NCBI GenBank assembly: GCA_937870805.1
Contig: CALMZT010000792.1
Span: forward strand, 1-6,195
DNA length: 6,195 nt
Direction of reading: 5' to 3'
Source of the DNA: an uncultured Chloroflexota bacterium
Lineage (GTDB): Bacteria > Chloroflexota > Anaerolineae > Aggregatilineales > Phototrophicaceae
Program-made: the position numbers and the translations under genes
Shown here: positions 6,037-6,195 of the stretch, piece by piece
Numbering within the stretch: the first letter of the stretch is position 1
Layout of the letters: every line of letters begins with the position of its first letter
The notes under the pieces: model-generated
The model's database searches: none
What the model was told of the DNA's origin: nothing
The model's input: only the letters and a program-made list of their open reading frames with translations

Positions 6037-6054
6037 CGCAAAGGACGCAAAGAG
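6037..6054. repeat. CGCAAAGGA-type tandem repeat remnant
   Basis: CGCAAAG occurs at 6037-6043 and 6046-6052, a 9-nt period, flanked by TTGAAT before and GGTTCA after. It resembles the widespread intergenic 'CGCAAAGGACGCAAAG' repeat seen in many bacterial genomes, here only about two units long. Family membership is from memory and was not searched. Confidence 0.45.
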
Positions 6055-6099
6055 GTTCATTTTCAGAATAGCATAAAAGGGAAGGCATTTGAGTTTCTT

Positions 6100-6126
6100 T
6101 TGACACTTTAATGCAGAATGTAATAT
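6100..6126 (+). promoter_or_regulatory. Promoter of the gene starting at 6170
   Basis: TTGACA at 6100-6105 matches consensus exactly and TAATAT at 6121-6126 is an acceptable -10 box, with a 15-nt spacer. A start near 6133 would leave about 37 nt before the ATG, containing the AGGAAGGG ribosome binding site. It makes the downstream gene a separate transcription unit from the transporter. Confidence 0.55.
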
Positions 6127-6169
6127 TAACGTCAATTTGGGATAAACATTTTATTAGGAAGGGCGCAAC

Positions 6170-6195
6170 ATGAGCGTGTTTAATAAGATCTTCTT
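6170..6195 (+). CDS. Start of an unidentified gene, cut by window edge
   Basis: ATG at 6170 opens a frame reading MSVFNKIF before the sequence ends. AGGAAGGG at 6156-6163 lies 6 nt upstream and a good promoter lies further up, which together support a real start. Eight residues are too few to identify the product. They do not resemble the usual start of an MsmX/MalK ATPase. A SecA-like N-terminus is conceivable but cannot be supported. Confidence 0.6.

Overview
The window looks bacterial, of moderate GC, with sigma70-type promoters and strong Shine-Dalgarno sites. The most telling gene for taxonomy is a DUF4058 protein of the 'NQYLGINAHLHS' type, which I associate mainly with Chloroflexota. 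The C-rich/G-rich palindromic repeat also fits that phylum. I suggest Chloroflexota (Anaerolineae-like), but this is inference from recognition and no search was run.

Layout. On the minus strand from 1020 to the left edge is the N-terminal three quarters of a lysine 2,3-aminomutase (kamA, radical SAM and PLP). It has a good promoter and a perfect 10-bp-arm palindrome in its leader. Divergent to it, at 1303-2289, is a DUF4058 gene with an extended -10 promoter. From 2457 to 5909, on the plus strand, is a carbohydrate uptake (CUT1) ABC transporter locus: a secreted solute-binding protein (2457-3731), then a MalF-type (4063-4974) and a MalG-type (4971-5909) permease that overlap by ATGA. The 331-bp gap between binding protein and permeases is structured. 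It holds an intrinsic-terminator-like hairpin, then a near-consensus promoter, then a palindromic repeat element. After the permeases comes a 260-bp gap with hairpin-forming TTGCTGC repeats, two short tandem-repeat remnants and a promoter. A new gene starts at 6170 and only its first eight codons are complete.

How it works together. The binding protein captures a sugar, probably a maltose/maltooligosaccharide-like glycan, outside the membrane. The two six-helix permeases form the channel. No ATPase gene is present between 2290 and 6169, and the few residues of the next gene do not look like one, so the transporter probably borrows a shared MsmX/MalK-type ATPase encoded elsewhere. The terminator plus internal promoter would let the binding protein be made in excess of the permeases. 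KamA and the DUF4058 gene have no evident functional link to the transporter.

I found no RNA genes, CRISPR arrays, insertion sequences or defence systems. The window is mostly ordinary metabolism and transport. The points worth a second look are regulatory architecture, the unanchored binding protein and the DUF4058 protein.
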